In this document: positions 56,265 through 64,000 of the stretch, one piece after another
Position numbering within the stretch: the stretch's first letter is position 1
How the letters are laid out: each line of letters opens with the position of its first letter
Source: an uncultured Chlorobiales bacterium
GTDB lineage: Bacteria > Bacteroidota > Chlorobiia > Chlorobiales > Chlorobiaceae
Length of the DNA: 64,000 nucleotides
Direction: 5' to 3'
NCBI GenBank assembly: GCA_903929135.1
Contig: CAIYTH010000053.1
Coordinates: 1-64,000, forward strand
Made by a program: the position numbers and the translations under genes
Notes under the pieces: model-generated
The model's database searches: none
Seen by the model: the letters and a program-made list of their open reading frames with translations, nothing else
What the model was told of the DNA's origin: nothing

Positions 56265-57254
56265 TCAGGCCCTGACGATCGTACCTATAATGTATGCATT
56301 TTCCTGCATCGACTTCAAATACGTCATGATGTGATCGACGCGATCCTTCGCCACGATCATCACCAGCCCGAGGCCGAGGTTGAAGGTACGACGCATGTCA
56401 TCCTCGGGCACCGAGCCTTCCCTGCGGATAAGGTCGAAAATCAGCGGTTCGGGCCAGGACGACCAGTCCACCGAAAGGGCAAGGCCGTCCGGAACGATGC
56501 GCATGGTGTTGCCCATGAGCCCGCCGCCGGTAATGTGGGAGAGGCCCCTGACGTCCGGAGATCCGAACAGCGGCTCGATAACCTTCAGGTAGGAGCGGTG
56601 CCCCTTGAGCAGCTCCTCGCCGACCGTGCCTTCCAGACCGGCGAACTTCTCGTGCATCCTGCCTTCGAAAACCTTGCGCGCCAGCGAGTATCCGTTCGTA
56701 TGCAGGCCGGTCGAGGGAAGGCCGATCATGACGTCACCGGCCTCGATCCGCGATCCGTTGACGATATGCTGGTGGTCCACCACACCGACGATCGTCCCTG
56801 CGAGATCAAAATCATCGGCATCGTAAATGCCCGGCATCTCGGCGGTCTCACCGCCGATCAGGGCGCAGCCGTTCTCGCGGCATGCCTTGACCATACCGGT
56901 CACCACGGAGGCCGCAATCCCGGGCTTCAGCCTGCCGCAGGCATAGTAGTCGAGAAAAAAGAGCGGTTTGGCGCCACAGACGAGGATGTCGTTGACGCAG
57001 TGGTTGACCAGGCAGGCGCCTACCGTGTCGTACTTGCCGAGTTCGACGGCTATCTTGAGCTTGGTGCCGACGCCATCGATGCTGCTGACCAGCACCGGCT
57101 TCGAATACTTCGAAAAGTCAGGCTGGAAAAAGCCCCCGAAAGCGCCGATGTCGGTCATCACCTGCTTGGTGAAGGTCTGGCGAACCTGGGGTTTGATGAG
57201 CCGGACGAACTCTTCGCCTGCGCTGATATCGACTCCTGCCTTCTTGTAATCCAT
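56265..57254 (-). CDS. purM: Phosphoribosylformylglycinamidine cyclo-ligase
   Basis: A 329-aa AIR synthetase, fifth step of purine synthesis. The start [20 protein letters not shown] is typical, and [38 protein letters not shown] and TGGGLMGN are conserved ATP and substrate loops. ATG 57254 is used; upstream codons belong to the end of lysC. It follows lysC by 41 nt. Confidence 0.96.
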   Translation of the reverse strand: MDYKKAGVDISAGEEFVRLIKPQVRQTFTKQVMTDIGAFGGFFQPDFSKYSKPVLVSSIDGVGTKLKIAVELGKYDTVGACLVNHCVNDILVCGAKPLFFLDYYACGRLKPGIAASVVTGMVKACRENGCALIGGETAEMPGIYDADDFDLAGTIVGVVDHQHIVNGSRIEAGDVMIGLPSTGLHTNGYSLARKVFEGRMHEKFAGLEGTVGEELLKGHRSYLKVIEPLFGSPDVRGLSHITGGGLMGNTMRIVPDGLALSVDWSSWPEPLIFDLIRREGSVPEDDMRRTFNLGLGLVMIVAKDRVDHIMTYLKSMQENAYIIGTIVRA

Positions 57255-57295
57255 TGTCGTTCTTTTTTTGATCCTGTAAATACCCCTGAAGCCCG

Positions 57296-58705
57296 TCAGC
57301 TTCCTGCCGGCTTCTCGAAGATGCCGCACTGCTCGCCCGAGAAAAACTCGCAGTGGAGCGCCGACACGGCAGCCGCGACGTCATGCTCATCGACGACCAC
57401 TCCGACGTTGATCTCGGAAGCGCCCTGGGAGATCATCCTCAGGTTGACGTTCCGGAGCGAAGCGAAAATCCTGCCGGCAACCCCTTTCGACATGCGGAGG
57501 TTGTCGCCCACGACGCTGACCGTGGCGACGTGATGCTCGAGTTCGACATCGCCTATGGCACTCAGGGCATGGATGAGCGGTTCGCTGACGCTGGAGTCGT
57601 CGACGGTCAGCGAAACCGAAACCTCGCTGGTCGAAATCATCTCGACCGAAACGCCGAAACGTTCGAATACGCCGAACAGCTCGTTCATGAACCCGTGACG
57701 GCCGAACATCCGGTTCGAGCGGACGTTGACGATCGCCTGCCCCTTCTTGACGGCAATCGATTTGACCAGCCCATCGTAGCTCATGCCGGAAAGCAGGGCC
57801 GGGTCGTCGGTGATCAGGGTACCCTTCGAATCGGGATGCCAGGTGTTCAGGACGTAGACTGGGATGTTTTTCCTGACAGCCGGTGCGATCGTGTCCGGAT
57901 GCAGCACCTTGGCGCCGAGATACGCAAGTTCGGCAGCTTCGGAAAAGGTCATGATCCTGATGCTCCTGGCTTCAGCCACAAGGCGGGGATCGCAGGTCAT
58001 CACGCCGTCGACGTCGGTCCATATCTGGATCGAATCGTCGTGCAGCCAGGCCCCGAGAAGGGCCGCAGAAAGATCCGAGCCGCCCCGGCCGAGGGTGGTG
58101 GTCTTGCCTGCTTCGGTCGAACCGATGTATCCCTGGGTCACGACGATCACTCCCGAATCGAGTACCGGCCTGATGAGCCCGGCGACCTTCGCCTCGCAGA
58201 TCTCCTCGATCGGCCTGGCGAATCCGTATCGGTCGTCGGTGATCATCACCTGGCGAATGTCGAGCCACTGGCTGCGGTGCCCCTGCTCGTTCATGGCGGC
58301 TGCGAACACGGTGGTCGAAAGCAGTTCGCCGAAGGAGCAGAACATGTCCTTCGAGCGCTCGGTCAGTTCGCCGACGATCTCGATACCCTTGGACAGCATT
58401 TCGAGATGCGAAACGTACGCATCGATCTTTTCGGCAAGTTCGGCCCTGAGCGCTTCTCCCGTGATCAGTCCGTCGACAAGCTCCAGGTGATGTTTCCTGA
58501 CCTCGCCGACCCTGGCGAGCGCCTCTTCGATCCTTCCTGCGCCTGCCGCCTCGGCTATCTGTATGAGTTTGTTGGTGATGCCGCTGCATGCGCTGAGCAC
58601 GACGAGGGGAACTCCCGTCCTCCGCTGCCCGGCAACGATGGCGATCGCCTGCTGCATGGCCTTGGCCGTGCCGACAGATGTCCCGCCGAATTTCATGACT
58701 GCCAT
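57296..58705 (-). CDS. lysC: Aspartate kinase
   Basis: A 469-aa monofunctional aspartokinase, first step of the lysine, threonine and methionine branch. The kinase domain starts [16 protein letters not shown], with [17 protein letters not shown] and [14 protein letters not shown]-type loops; two ACT domains follow ([21 protein letters not shown] and [18 protein letters not shown]) for feedback control by lysine. Length suits the LysC group rather than the alpha/beta type. ATG 58705 (MAVMKFG) has GAGG just upstream; the second Met is also possible. Confidence 0.95.
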   Translation of the reverse strand: MAVMKFGGTSVGTAKAMQQAIAIVAGQRRTGVPLVVLSACSGITNKLIQIAEAAGAGRIEEALARVGEVRKHHLELVDGLITGEALRAELAEKIDAYVSHLEMLSKGIEIVGELTERSKDMFCSFGELLSTTVFAAAMNEQGHRSQWLDIRQVMITDDRYGFARPIEEICEAKVAGLIRPVLDSGVIVVTQGYIGSTEAGKTTTLGRGGSDLSAALLGAWLHDDSIQIWTDVDGVMTCDPRLVAEARSIRIMTFSEAAELAYLGAKVLHPDTIAPAVRKNIPVYVLNTWHPDSKGTLITDDPALLSGMSYDGLVKSIAVKKGQAIVNVRSNRMFGRHGFMNELFGVFERFGVSVEMISTSEVSVSLTVDDSSVSEPLIHALSAIGDVELEHHVATVSVVGDNLRMSKGVAGRIFASLRNVNLRMISQGASEINVGVVVDEHDVAAAVSALHCEFFSGEQCGIFEKPAGS

Positions 58706-58815
58706 AACCTCAATCGAATGAATTTGTTTCGCGATCGTTTTCCGGTCCGGATTTCTTATACTGCGAAAGTGGAGCGTTTCCTGAACCCTCAACACCGGAA
58801 ATCCTGCGCACCCTC

Positions 58816-59430
58816 ATGAACGAGAGCACCATATCCGCAACGCAGTCGGGAGCCCGGCATCGCCACTCCGGAAAAGCAGCCGTCACCCTCCTGCTCTCAG
58901 GACTCATCCTCGTCCTCGGCGCATGCCAGAGCACGCGTTCTCTCTCCGATCGCATGGAGAGCAAATATAGTTTAAAAAAGAGAAAATCATACATCTCGTG
59001 CACCCGCCCCGAGGGCCTTTCCGGATGCCCGCTGCCTGTTCAGGTGCCCGAGCGCAACTACCAGCGGATGCTCACCTGGATCGATACCGCCAAAGGCATC
59101 AGATACCGGTTCGGCGGCACTGCCCCCGACGGGTTCGACTGCTCGGGATTCGTGCAGTACCTGTTCAGCATCTCCTACCAGATCCAGCTCCCGCGCACCT
59201 CGACGGACCTTGCGCTCCTGGGTGAAATCGTGCCGCGCAGGGCGCTGCAGCGCGGAGACCTCGTCTTCTTCAGTTCCGGAGGTGATTCGATCGACCATGT
59301 CGGCGTGTTTCTCGGCGATGAGCGTTTCGCCCATTCTGCCTCGAGAGAGGGCGTGCGCATCAGCTCGCTCCGACAGAGCTGGTATGAGACGCACTTCGCC
59401 TTCGGCACCAGGGTCATCAGGGTCGAATGA
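58816..59430 (+). CDS. NlpC/P60 lipoprotein, peptidoglycan endopeptidase
   Basis: A 204-aa lipoprotein with a lipobox (LILVLGAC, Cys37) and a C40 peptidase domain: catalytic Cys109 in GFDCSGFVQYLF, His161 in DHVGVFLGD and third polar residue His173. Length and layout resemble Spr/MepS, which cleave D-Glu-mDAP bonds in the outer-membrane-facing peptidoglycan. Diverges from lysC with 110 nt between, which contain a TATACT -10-like box. Confidence 0.9.
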   Translation: MNESTISATQSGARHRHSGKAAVTLLLSGLILVLGACQSTRSLSDRMESKYSLKKRKSYISCTRPEGLSGCPLPVQVPERNYQRMLTWIDTAKGIRYRFGGTAPDGFDCSGFVQYLFSISYQIQLPRTSTDLALLGEIVPRRALQRGDLVFFSSGGDSIDHVGVFLGDERFAHSASREGVRISSLRQSWYETHFAFGTRVIRVE

Positions 59431-59517
59431 CCGGGGAATCAGGGAACGCTCCGAACCGTTAAATTCGTATCTTCACAAACACAGGAGTATCAAGCAACCC
59501 TTACTGAGCCAGCGTCA

Positions 59518-60387
59518 ATGCAGCCGCCGAAAACCCATAACCATATCGAACTGTCATTCGAAATCGACAGCGACCTTTACGAGCTCTACATCGCGGTGCT
59601 TTCAATGGAGGGCATCGAATATTTCCTCGAAGAGGATCGCAAGCTCCTCGCCTATCTCCCGGAGTGTGATTGGAACGAGGAGAAGGAACAGGCCATCCGC
59701 AAGCTCATCCAGGATACCTTCGGCACGATTCCCCACTACACCGTATCGTTTATGGCGGACCGGAACTGGAACGCCGACTGGGAGGCGCACCTCCAGCCGG
59801 TGGAGGTCTCGGAGCGGTTCCTGATCGTGCAGCAGCAGAAGGAGTACACCCTGAAACCCGGCCAGATCGCTATCGCCATCAACCCGAAGATGTCTTTCGG
59901 AACCGGATACCACGCCACAACCCGCCTCATGCTGCGCCAGATGGAGGAGCTCGAGCTCGCCGACAGGAAAATCATGGACATCGGCACCGGTACCGGCGTG
60001 CTGGCCATCGCTGCCCGCAAGCTGGGCAACAGCAACCCGATCCTTGCCTTCGACAACAACGCCTGGGCGGCCGAGAACGCCGTCGAGAACGTCGAGGCGA
60101 ACCAGGCCGCTGAGATCAGGGTAGAACTGCTCGATGCCGAGGAGGATCTGGCGGCCAACCTGCAGGAGGGATACGACCTGGTGCTGGCCAACGTCAACAA
60201 GAACGTCATCGACCGCATCCTTCCGGTCATCCGCAAACATGCCCCAGGCGCCCTGGTCCTGATCTCGGGCGTTCTGGTCTACGACGAACCCTGGCTGAAA
60301 AAACTGGTCCGCAGACTCGGTTATACGATCAGCAGGACGGTCTATGAGGACGAATGGCTGTCGAGCCTTCTCGAACCCGGAGCCTGA
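59518..60387 (+). CDS. prmA: Ribosomal protein L11 methyltransferase
   Basis: A 289-aa SAM enzyme trimethylating ribosomal protein L11. The N-terminal domain has YELYIAVLSMEGIEYFLEED, then the PrmA hallmark NPKMSFGTGYHATTRLMLRQM and motif I MDIGTGTGVLAIAARKLG, with LVLANVNKNVI as the NxN/DPPY-like motif. It precedes ppx by 23 nt on the same strand. Confidence 0.93.
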   Translation: MQPPKTHNHIELSFEIDSDLYELYIAVLSMEGIEYFLEEDRKLLAYLPECDWNEEKEQAIRKLIQDTFGTIPHYTVSFMADRNWNADWEAHLQPVEVSERFLIVQQQKEYTLKPGQIAIAINPKMSFGTGYHATTRLMLRQMEELELADRKIMDIGTGTGVLAIAARKLGNSNPILAFDNNAWAAENAVENVEANQAAEIRVELLDAEEDLAANLQEGYDLVLANVNKNVIDRILPVIRKHAPGALVLISGVLVYDEPWLKKLVRRLGYTISRTVYEDEWLSSLLEPGA

Positions 60388-60410
60388 AAAACCCTCACCC
60401 GTTTGTCCAG

Positions 60411-61346
60411 ATGGAAAGAGTTGCCTGCATCGACGTCGGCACCAACACAGCTCTGCTGCTGGTTGCCGACCTAGACCCTGGATCGTTCCGCATCCTCCCG
60501 GTCGAACATCGCCAGACCATCGTACGGCTCGGCCAGAAGGTCGACGAGGGAAAGGTCATCAGGAGAGAGGCCATCGACCGCCTGGTCGCCTGCCTGTCGT
60601 CCTATGAAGCACGCTGCCGGAGCCTCGGAGTCTCGAATATCGTCGCGGCCGGGACGAGCGCCCTGCGGGACGCGTCGAACAGGGACGAGGTCACCGGTGA
60701 GGTACTGCAGGCAACCGGCATTGAACTTCGCTGCATCAGCGGCCGGGAAGAGGCGGATCTCACCTTTTTCGGTGCAGTTGCCGGCATGGAAGGAGTTCCG
60801 GCCCCCTTCACGGTCATCGACATCGGCGGCGGGAGCACGGAGATCATCATGGGCTCGACCTCTTCGGTGGAGCGCTCGGTGAGCATCGACATCGGGTCGG
60901 TACGGCTGACCGAACGATTCTTCACCACCCTGCCGCCGGCGCCCGGGCAATTCGAATCCGCCCGCGCCGAGATCAACCGCCTGCTCTCGGCAAACCTCGC
61001 CCCGTTTTTCGCATCCAGGCAGGAGCTCTTCGGCGTGGCCGGCACCCTGACCACCATCGCCCAGGTCAGCATGGGCGACCTCAGCTTCAACCCCGAAAAA
61101 GTCCATGGGTTCAGGCTCCGGTTCGACCATGTGCACCGTCTGCTGGAACGGCTCCGCACGATGTCGCTGCAAGAGATTGTCGCCCTCGGCATCCCTGAAG
61201 GACGCGCGGACGTCATCCTCATGGGCACGCTGATCCTGCACCAGTTCATGCGCCTGCTCGGCGTCGGCTCGGTGACGGTCAGCATCCAGGGGCTTCGCTT
61301 CGGCATGGCCCAGAAGGAGCTGCTCCGCCTTCGCAACCAAGGCTGA
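60411..61346 (+). CDS. ppx: Exopolyphosphatase / GppA family phosphatase
   Basis: A 311-aa ASKHA-fold enzyme of the short Ppx type. Motifs are CIDVGTNTALLLVAD, VAAGTSALRDASNRDEV, ISGREEADLTFFGAV and TVIDIGGGSTEIIMG (phosphate loop). It lacks the C-terminal HD-like domain of E. coli Ppx. It removes terminal phosphate from polyphosphate, or pppGpp. ATG 60411 starts MERVACIDVGT; upstream codons overlap prmA. Confidence 0.92.
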   Translation: MERVACIDVGTNTALLLVADLDPGSFRILPVEHRQTIVRLGQKVDEGKVIRREAIDRLVACLSSYEARCRSLGVSNIVAAGTSALRDASNRDEVTGEVLQATGIELRCISGREEADLTFFGAVAGMEGVPAPFTVIDIGGGSTEIIMGSTSSVERSVSIDIGSVRLTERFFTTLPPAPGQFESARAEINRLLSANLAPFFASRQELFGVAGTLTTIAQVSMGDLSFNPEKVHGFRLRFDHVHRLLERLRTMSLQEIVALGIPEGRADVILMGTLILHQFMRLLGVGSVTVSIQGLRFGMAQKELLRLRNQG

Positions 61347-61347
61347 A

Positions 61348-62547
61348 CTAAGGCTTTCGGCAGACAAGGCAGGCCAACCCGCCCGAAGCGTCCCGCGTAA
61401 AAAACAGAAACACCTCGCTGCTCTCCCTGAGCCGGAACTGCTTCCTGAGCTGTTCCGGGGAGAGCGGAAAATCCCGGCGCTGGATAGCCGCTCCGCGGAT
61501 GCCGAGGCGCTCAAGTTCTCCCCTGAAGGCCCTGGGCTTGAAGGGCAGGCACTCCTCGACCATGAAGCTCCTTCCCGGAAAAGCTTCGACAAACCGCTCC
61601 GAGGTGAGGTAGTCGACGGTATGGTTCAGGAACCCAATTCCAAGGCTTGCCGCAAGGTCCGCGCACAGCCGCGCCTTGATGATGGCTGCATCCGGCTCGT
61701 AGAGCCAGCGACCGACGCTTGATGCCACGACTCTTTCCGGTGAGTTTCCGTCATGCGATCCGATCTCGAAAACGCCGTCACCGAGACAGGCCGCCCGGAG
61801 CGATGGCGACCGCCCGGCGTCATGCCCGCGCTCAAGCATCAGCAGGATCTCCTTGCACTCCCCGCCGACCGACACCACCATGATCGAAGAGAGCGCCGGC
61901 AGCCTCTCCTGCAGACCGGCGGTTTCGAGTGCGGGGGATGCCTTGATGCACACCCGGGGCGCTTTCCTGAGCATCAGGTCGTGCAACCTGACCACGTCAG
62001 GGCTGGCGGCCTCGAGCCCGATGGAGCGGCTGCCCTCTTCGCGCCTTGCGGGATCGACATACACCCAGTCGAACGCATCGTCCTGAAATCCGGCAAGGAT
62101 CTCCGCGCAATCCCCGCTCCTCGCCTCGACGTTCGTTATGCCCAGGGTCCGTCGGTTAACTGCGGCGAGTTCGGCAAGCACCGCATCCCGCTCGCAATAC
62201 ACAACATGATCGAACCTTCGGGCAAGGAAAATCGAGTCGATCCCGAGCCCGCCGGTCAGGTCGATGAGGCTCCTCCCCGACATCTGACCGGCCTTCCATG
62301 CCGCAGCGCGTTCGCCGGATGACTGTTCGAGGGAAAGCCTGGTGTAGAGGAGGGGAGAGCCGGAAAGGGAGGGCAGCTTCTGCACGGCCTTTTTCCTGCA
62401 GGCTATCTGTTCGGCCATGGCACGGACCGGCAGCCCGGGCCTGCCGTTGAACCTCATGGCGAACTCCGCGGGATCCTCCCGGGCATGAGACGCCATCAGC
62501 TCCTGCGCATCCTCTTCCTGGAGGGCGCGCAATTCATCGGAGGTCAT
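61348..62547 (-). CDS. Class I SAM methyltransferase with THUMP-like C-terminus
   Basis: A 399-aa protein. Motif I is SLIDLTGGLGIDSIFLARRF, motif IV VYVDPARREEGSR, and the C-terminal segment IRGAAIQRRDFPLSPEQLRKQFRLRESSEVFLFFTR is the THUMP-like domain of this family. Probably an RNA methyltransferase; target unknown. ATG overlaps the acyl-CoA ligase stop as ATGA. Converges with ppx with one base between. Confidence 0.85.
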   Translation of the reverse strand: MTSDELRALQEEDAQELMASHAREDPAEFAMRFNGRPGLPVRAMAEQIACRKKAVQKLPSLSGSPLLYTRLSLEQSSGERAAAWKAGQMSGRSLIDLTGGLGIDSIFLARRFDHVVYCERDAVLAELAAVNRRTLGITNVEARSGDCAEILAGFQDDAFDWVYVDPARREEGSRSIGLEAASPDVVRLHDLMLRKAPRVCIKASPALETAGLQERLPALSSIMVVSVGGECKEILLMLERGHDAGRSPSLRAACLGDGVFEIGSHDGNSPERVVASSVGRWLYEPDAAIIKARLCADLAASLGIGFLNHTVDYLTSERFVEAFPGRSFMVEECLPFKPRAFRGELERLGIRGAAIQRRDFPLSPEQLRKQFRLRESSEVFLFFTRDASGGLACLVCRKP

Positions 62548-64000
62548 CCCTTCGTTCCTTCTGCGATCCGGTTGTGCTGGTCAACCAGCTCGCGGCGGAG
62601 TGTCTTGCCGATCGTCGATTTGGGAAGAGAGGTTCGGAACTCGACGTGCTTGGGCACTTTGTAGGCTGCAAGCTCCTGTTTGCAGTGCAGTTTCAGCTCT
62701 TCGACGGTGAGCTGGCACCCTTCGCGCAATACCACCCAGGCTTTGACGGCCTCGCCCTTGCTTTCGTCTGGCACACCGGCGACACCGGTTTCAAGCACCG
62801 AAGGATGCATGGCGATGACCTCTTCGACTTCGCGGGGCCAGACCTGAAAGCCACTTGGTTTGATGAGATCCTTCTTGCGGTCGACAATGAACAGGTACCC
62901 GTCATCATCGAGATAGCCTAGGTCGCCGGTGTGCAGCCAGCCATCGCGAAGAATCTCCGCCGTCTCCTCCGGGTTCTGCCAATAGCCGGTCATGAGCTGG
63001 GGAGCGTGCATGAGGATTTCGCCGACTTCGCCGATGGGAAGATCTCCGCCGTCCGAAACATGGTCGATGATGCGGATTTCCACATCGGGCACGGGAACGC
63101 CGACCGCGCCCGGCTTGCGGACACCCATCACCGGGGTGCAGACCGAGGCGATCATCGATTCCGTCAATCCGTAGGCTTCGATGATCCTGGCTCCGGTGAG
63201 ATCTTCGAACCTTTTCTGGGTATCGAGATGCAGCGGCGATGCCGCAGAAACGATCAGCTTGATGGACTTGAGGAGCGACTGGTCCCGTTTCAGCCGGGGA
63301 TGCGCCGCAAGGGCGTTGAAAAGTGTGGGCACACCGGGAAGCACCGCAGGCCGGAGTTTCCTGATGGTGTCGAGCAGGTCGTCCAGGTCCTTGGGATTCG
63401 GCACCAGCGCGAGCGGGAAATTCCTGATCAGGCCTGACGTCATGATGCCGACCTGGGCATAGACATGGAACAGCGGCATATTCAGGATCACGATGTCGCG
63501 GCGGTCTTCAAGCACCACCCCGAACCAGGAGGCGATCTGCATGCCGGAGACAATCAGCGCCTGGTGGCGGCCGATGGCACATTTGGGCTTGCCGGTCGTC
63601 CCGCCAGAAAACAGGAAAACGGCCGGATCGTCATGGGTGACCGTGACGTCGGGAGAGGGACTTCCCGCATTGGCCGCGATCATGTCCTGCATCTTCAGGT
63701 CACCTTGAACCAGGGATATCCGGTGCCCCCCCTTCGCCTCCTTGAGCAGGGTGAAAAGAGCCCGCTTGATGGGAGGAAGGTACTCCTTGATGCCGGTCGT
63801 GATCACCTGCTTCAGCGACGTGCTTCCCCTGAGCGCATTGAGCTTTTCGTAGAAAAGGGTAAGCACGACGGCGGTTACCGCCCCGCACTCGGTCAGGGCA
63901 TAGGCCAGTTCGTGCTCGGTGTAGAGCGGATTGACCGGTACGACGATGCCTCCGGCTTTCCATATCCCGAACTCTGCGATGATCATCTGGGGCGAATTGG
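62544..64000 (-). CDS. Long-chain acyl-CoA ligase, 5' end cut by the window edge
   Basis: About 485 codons of an AMP-forming ligase: the frame enters at the right edge (N-S-P-Q before MIIAEFGIWKAGG) and so lacks roughly the first 60-80 residues. The A3 motif FLFSGGTTGKPKCAIG, A5 EAYGLTESM, A7 LHTGDLGYLDDDGYLFIVDRKKDLI and A10 KSTIGKTLRREL are all present. Of the FadD type; it activates fatty acids with ATP and CoA. Coupled to the methyltransferase gene by a 4-nt overlap. Confidence 0.95.
   Translation of the reverse strand, partial: NSPQMIIAEFGIWKAGGIVVPVNPLYTEHELAYALTECGAVTAVVLTLFYEKLNALRGSTSLKQVITTGIKEYLPPIKRALFTLLKEAKGGHRISLVQGDLKMQDMIAANAGSPSPDVTVTHDDPAVFLFSGGTTGKPKCAIGRHQALIVSGMQIASWFGVVLEDRRDIVILNMPLFHVYAQVGIMTSGLIRNFPLALVPNPKDLDDLLDTIRKLRPAVLPGVPTLFNALAAHPRLKRDQSLLKSIKLIVSAASPLHLDTQKRFEDLTGARIIEAYGLTESMIASVCTPVMGVRKPGAVGVPVPDVEIRIIDHVSDGGDLPIGEVGEILMHAPQLMTGYWQNPEETAEILRDGWLHTGDLGYLDDDGYLFIVDRKKDLIKPSGFQVWPREVEEVIAMHPSVLETGVAGVPDESKGEAVKAWVVLREGCQLTVEELKLHCKQELAAYKVPKHVEFRTSLPKSTIGKTLRRELVDQHNRIAEGTKG

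Overview
The window is a stretch of a green sulfur bacterium chromosome (Chlorobiaceae: Chlorobium, Chlorobaculum or a relative). The clearest sign is the small soluble cytochrome c at 39570-39902, whose mature sequence closely resembles Chlorobium cytochrome c-555. It sits beside a lipoprotein version of the same cytochrome. High GC content, dense gene packing and standard housekeeping genes fit this. I saw no tRNA, rRNA, insertion sequence or prophage.

Layout. (a) 1-10.7 kb is a type I-C CRISPR-Cas locus read right to left: WYL regulator, cas3, cas5, cas8c, cas7, cas4, cas1, cas2, leader, array (running off the left edge). cas3 carries a one-base frameshift inside its HD nuclease domain. 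A second WYL gene, a diverged duplicate including its upstream region, lies just outside. The locus is visibly AT-richer than the rest. (b) 10.7-21.5 kb is a minus-strand run of obgE, an acetyltransferase gene and an HPr gene, then seven surface-glycan genes (glycosyltransferases, methyltransferase, flippase, YfhO-type membrane protein), mostly coupled by 4-nt stop/start overlaps and closed by a terminator. (c) 21.6-25.9 kb holds xseB, gatB, a SYLF-domain protein, the N-terminal half of a split ClpB and a small unknown. (d) 26-31.3 kb is a minus-strand MoxR/DUF58/BatA/BatB cluster; its likely partners BatC (36.8 kb) and BatD (41.2 kb) are on the other strand. (e) 31.3-34 kb holds tsaD, yajC and carA. 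(f) 34.1-35.1 kb is an island of three small minus-strand unknown genes. (g) 35.5-42.5 kb holds an aminotransferase, batC, a B12-radical SAM enzyme, the cytochrome pair, a SemiSWEET transporter, proC and batD. (h) 42.5-64 kb is mainly housekeeping: a GDPD enzyme, YqaE, an esterase, ruvX, pyrE-tyrA-nadK, an unknown 484-aa protein, kdsC-kdsA, the C-terminal half of ClpB, nagZ, sixA, gpsA-plsY, purM, lysC, an NlpC/P60 lipoprotein, prmA, ppx, a THUMP-like methyltransferase and a partial acyl-CoA ligase.

Most worth following up: the split ClpB, whose halves would rejoin exactly if 24.15-51.49 kb were inverted; the frameshifted cas3 with a ready-made restart site; the tandem WYL regulators that share a candidate operator; and a KdsC homologue lacking the catalytic nucleophile.
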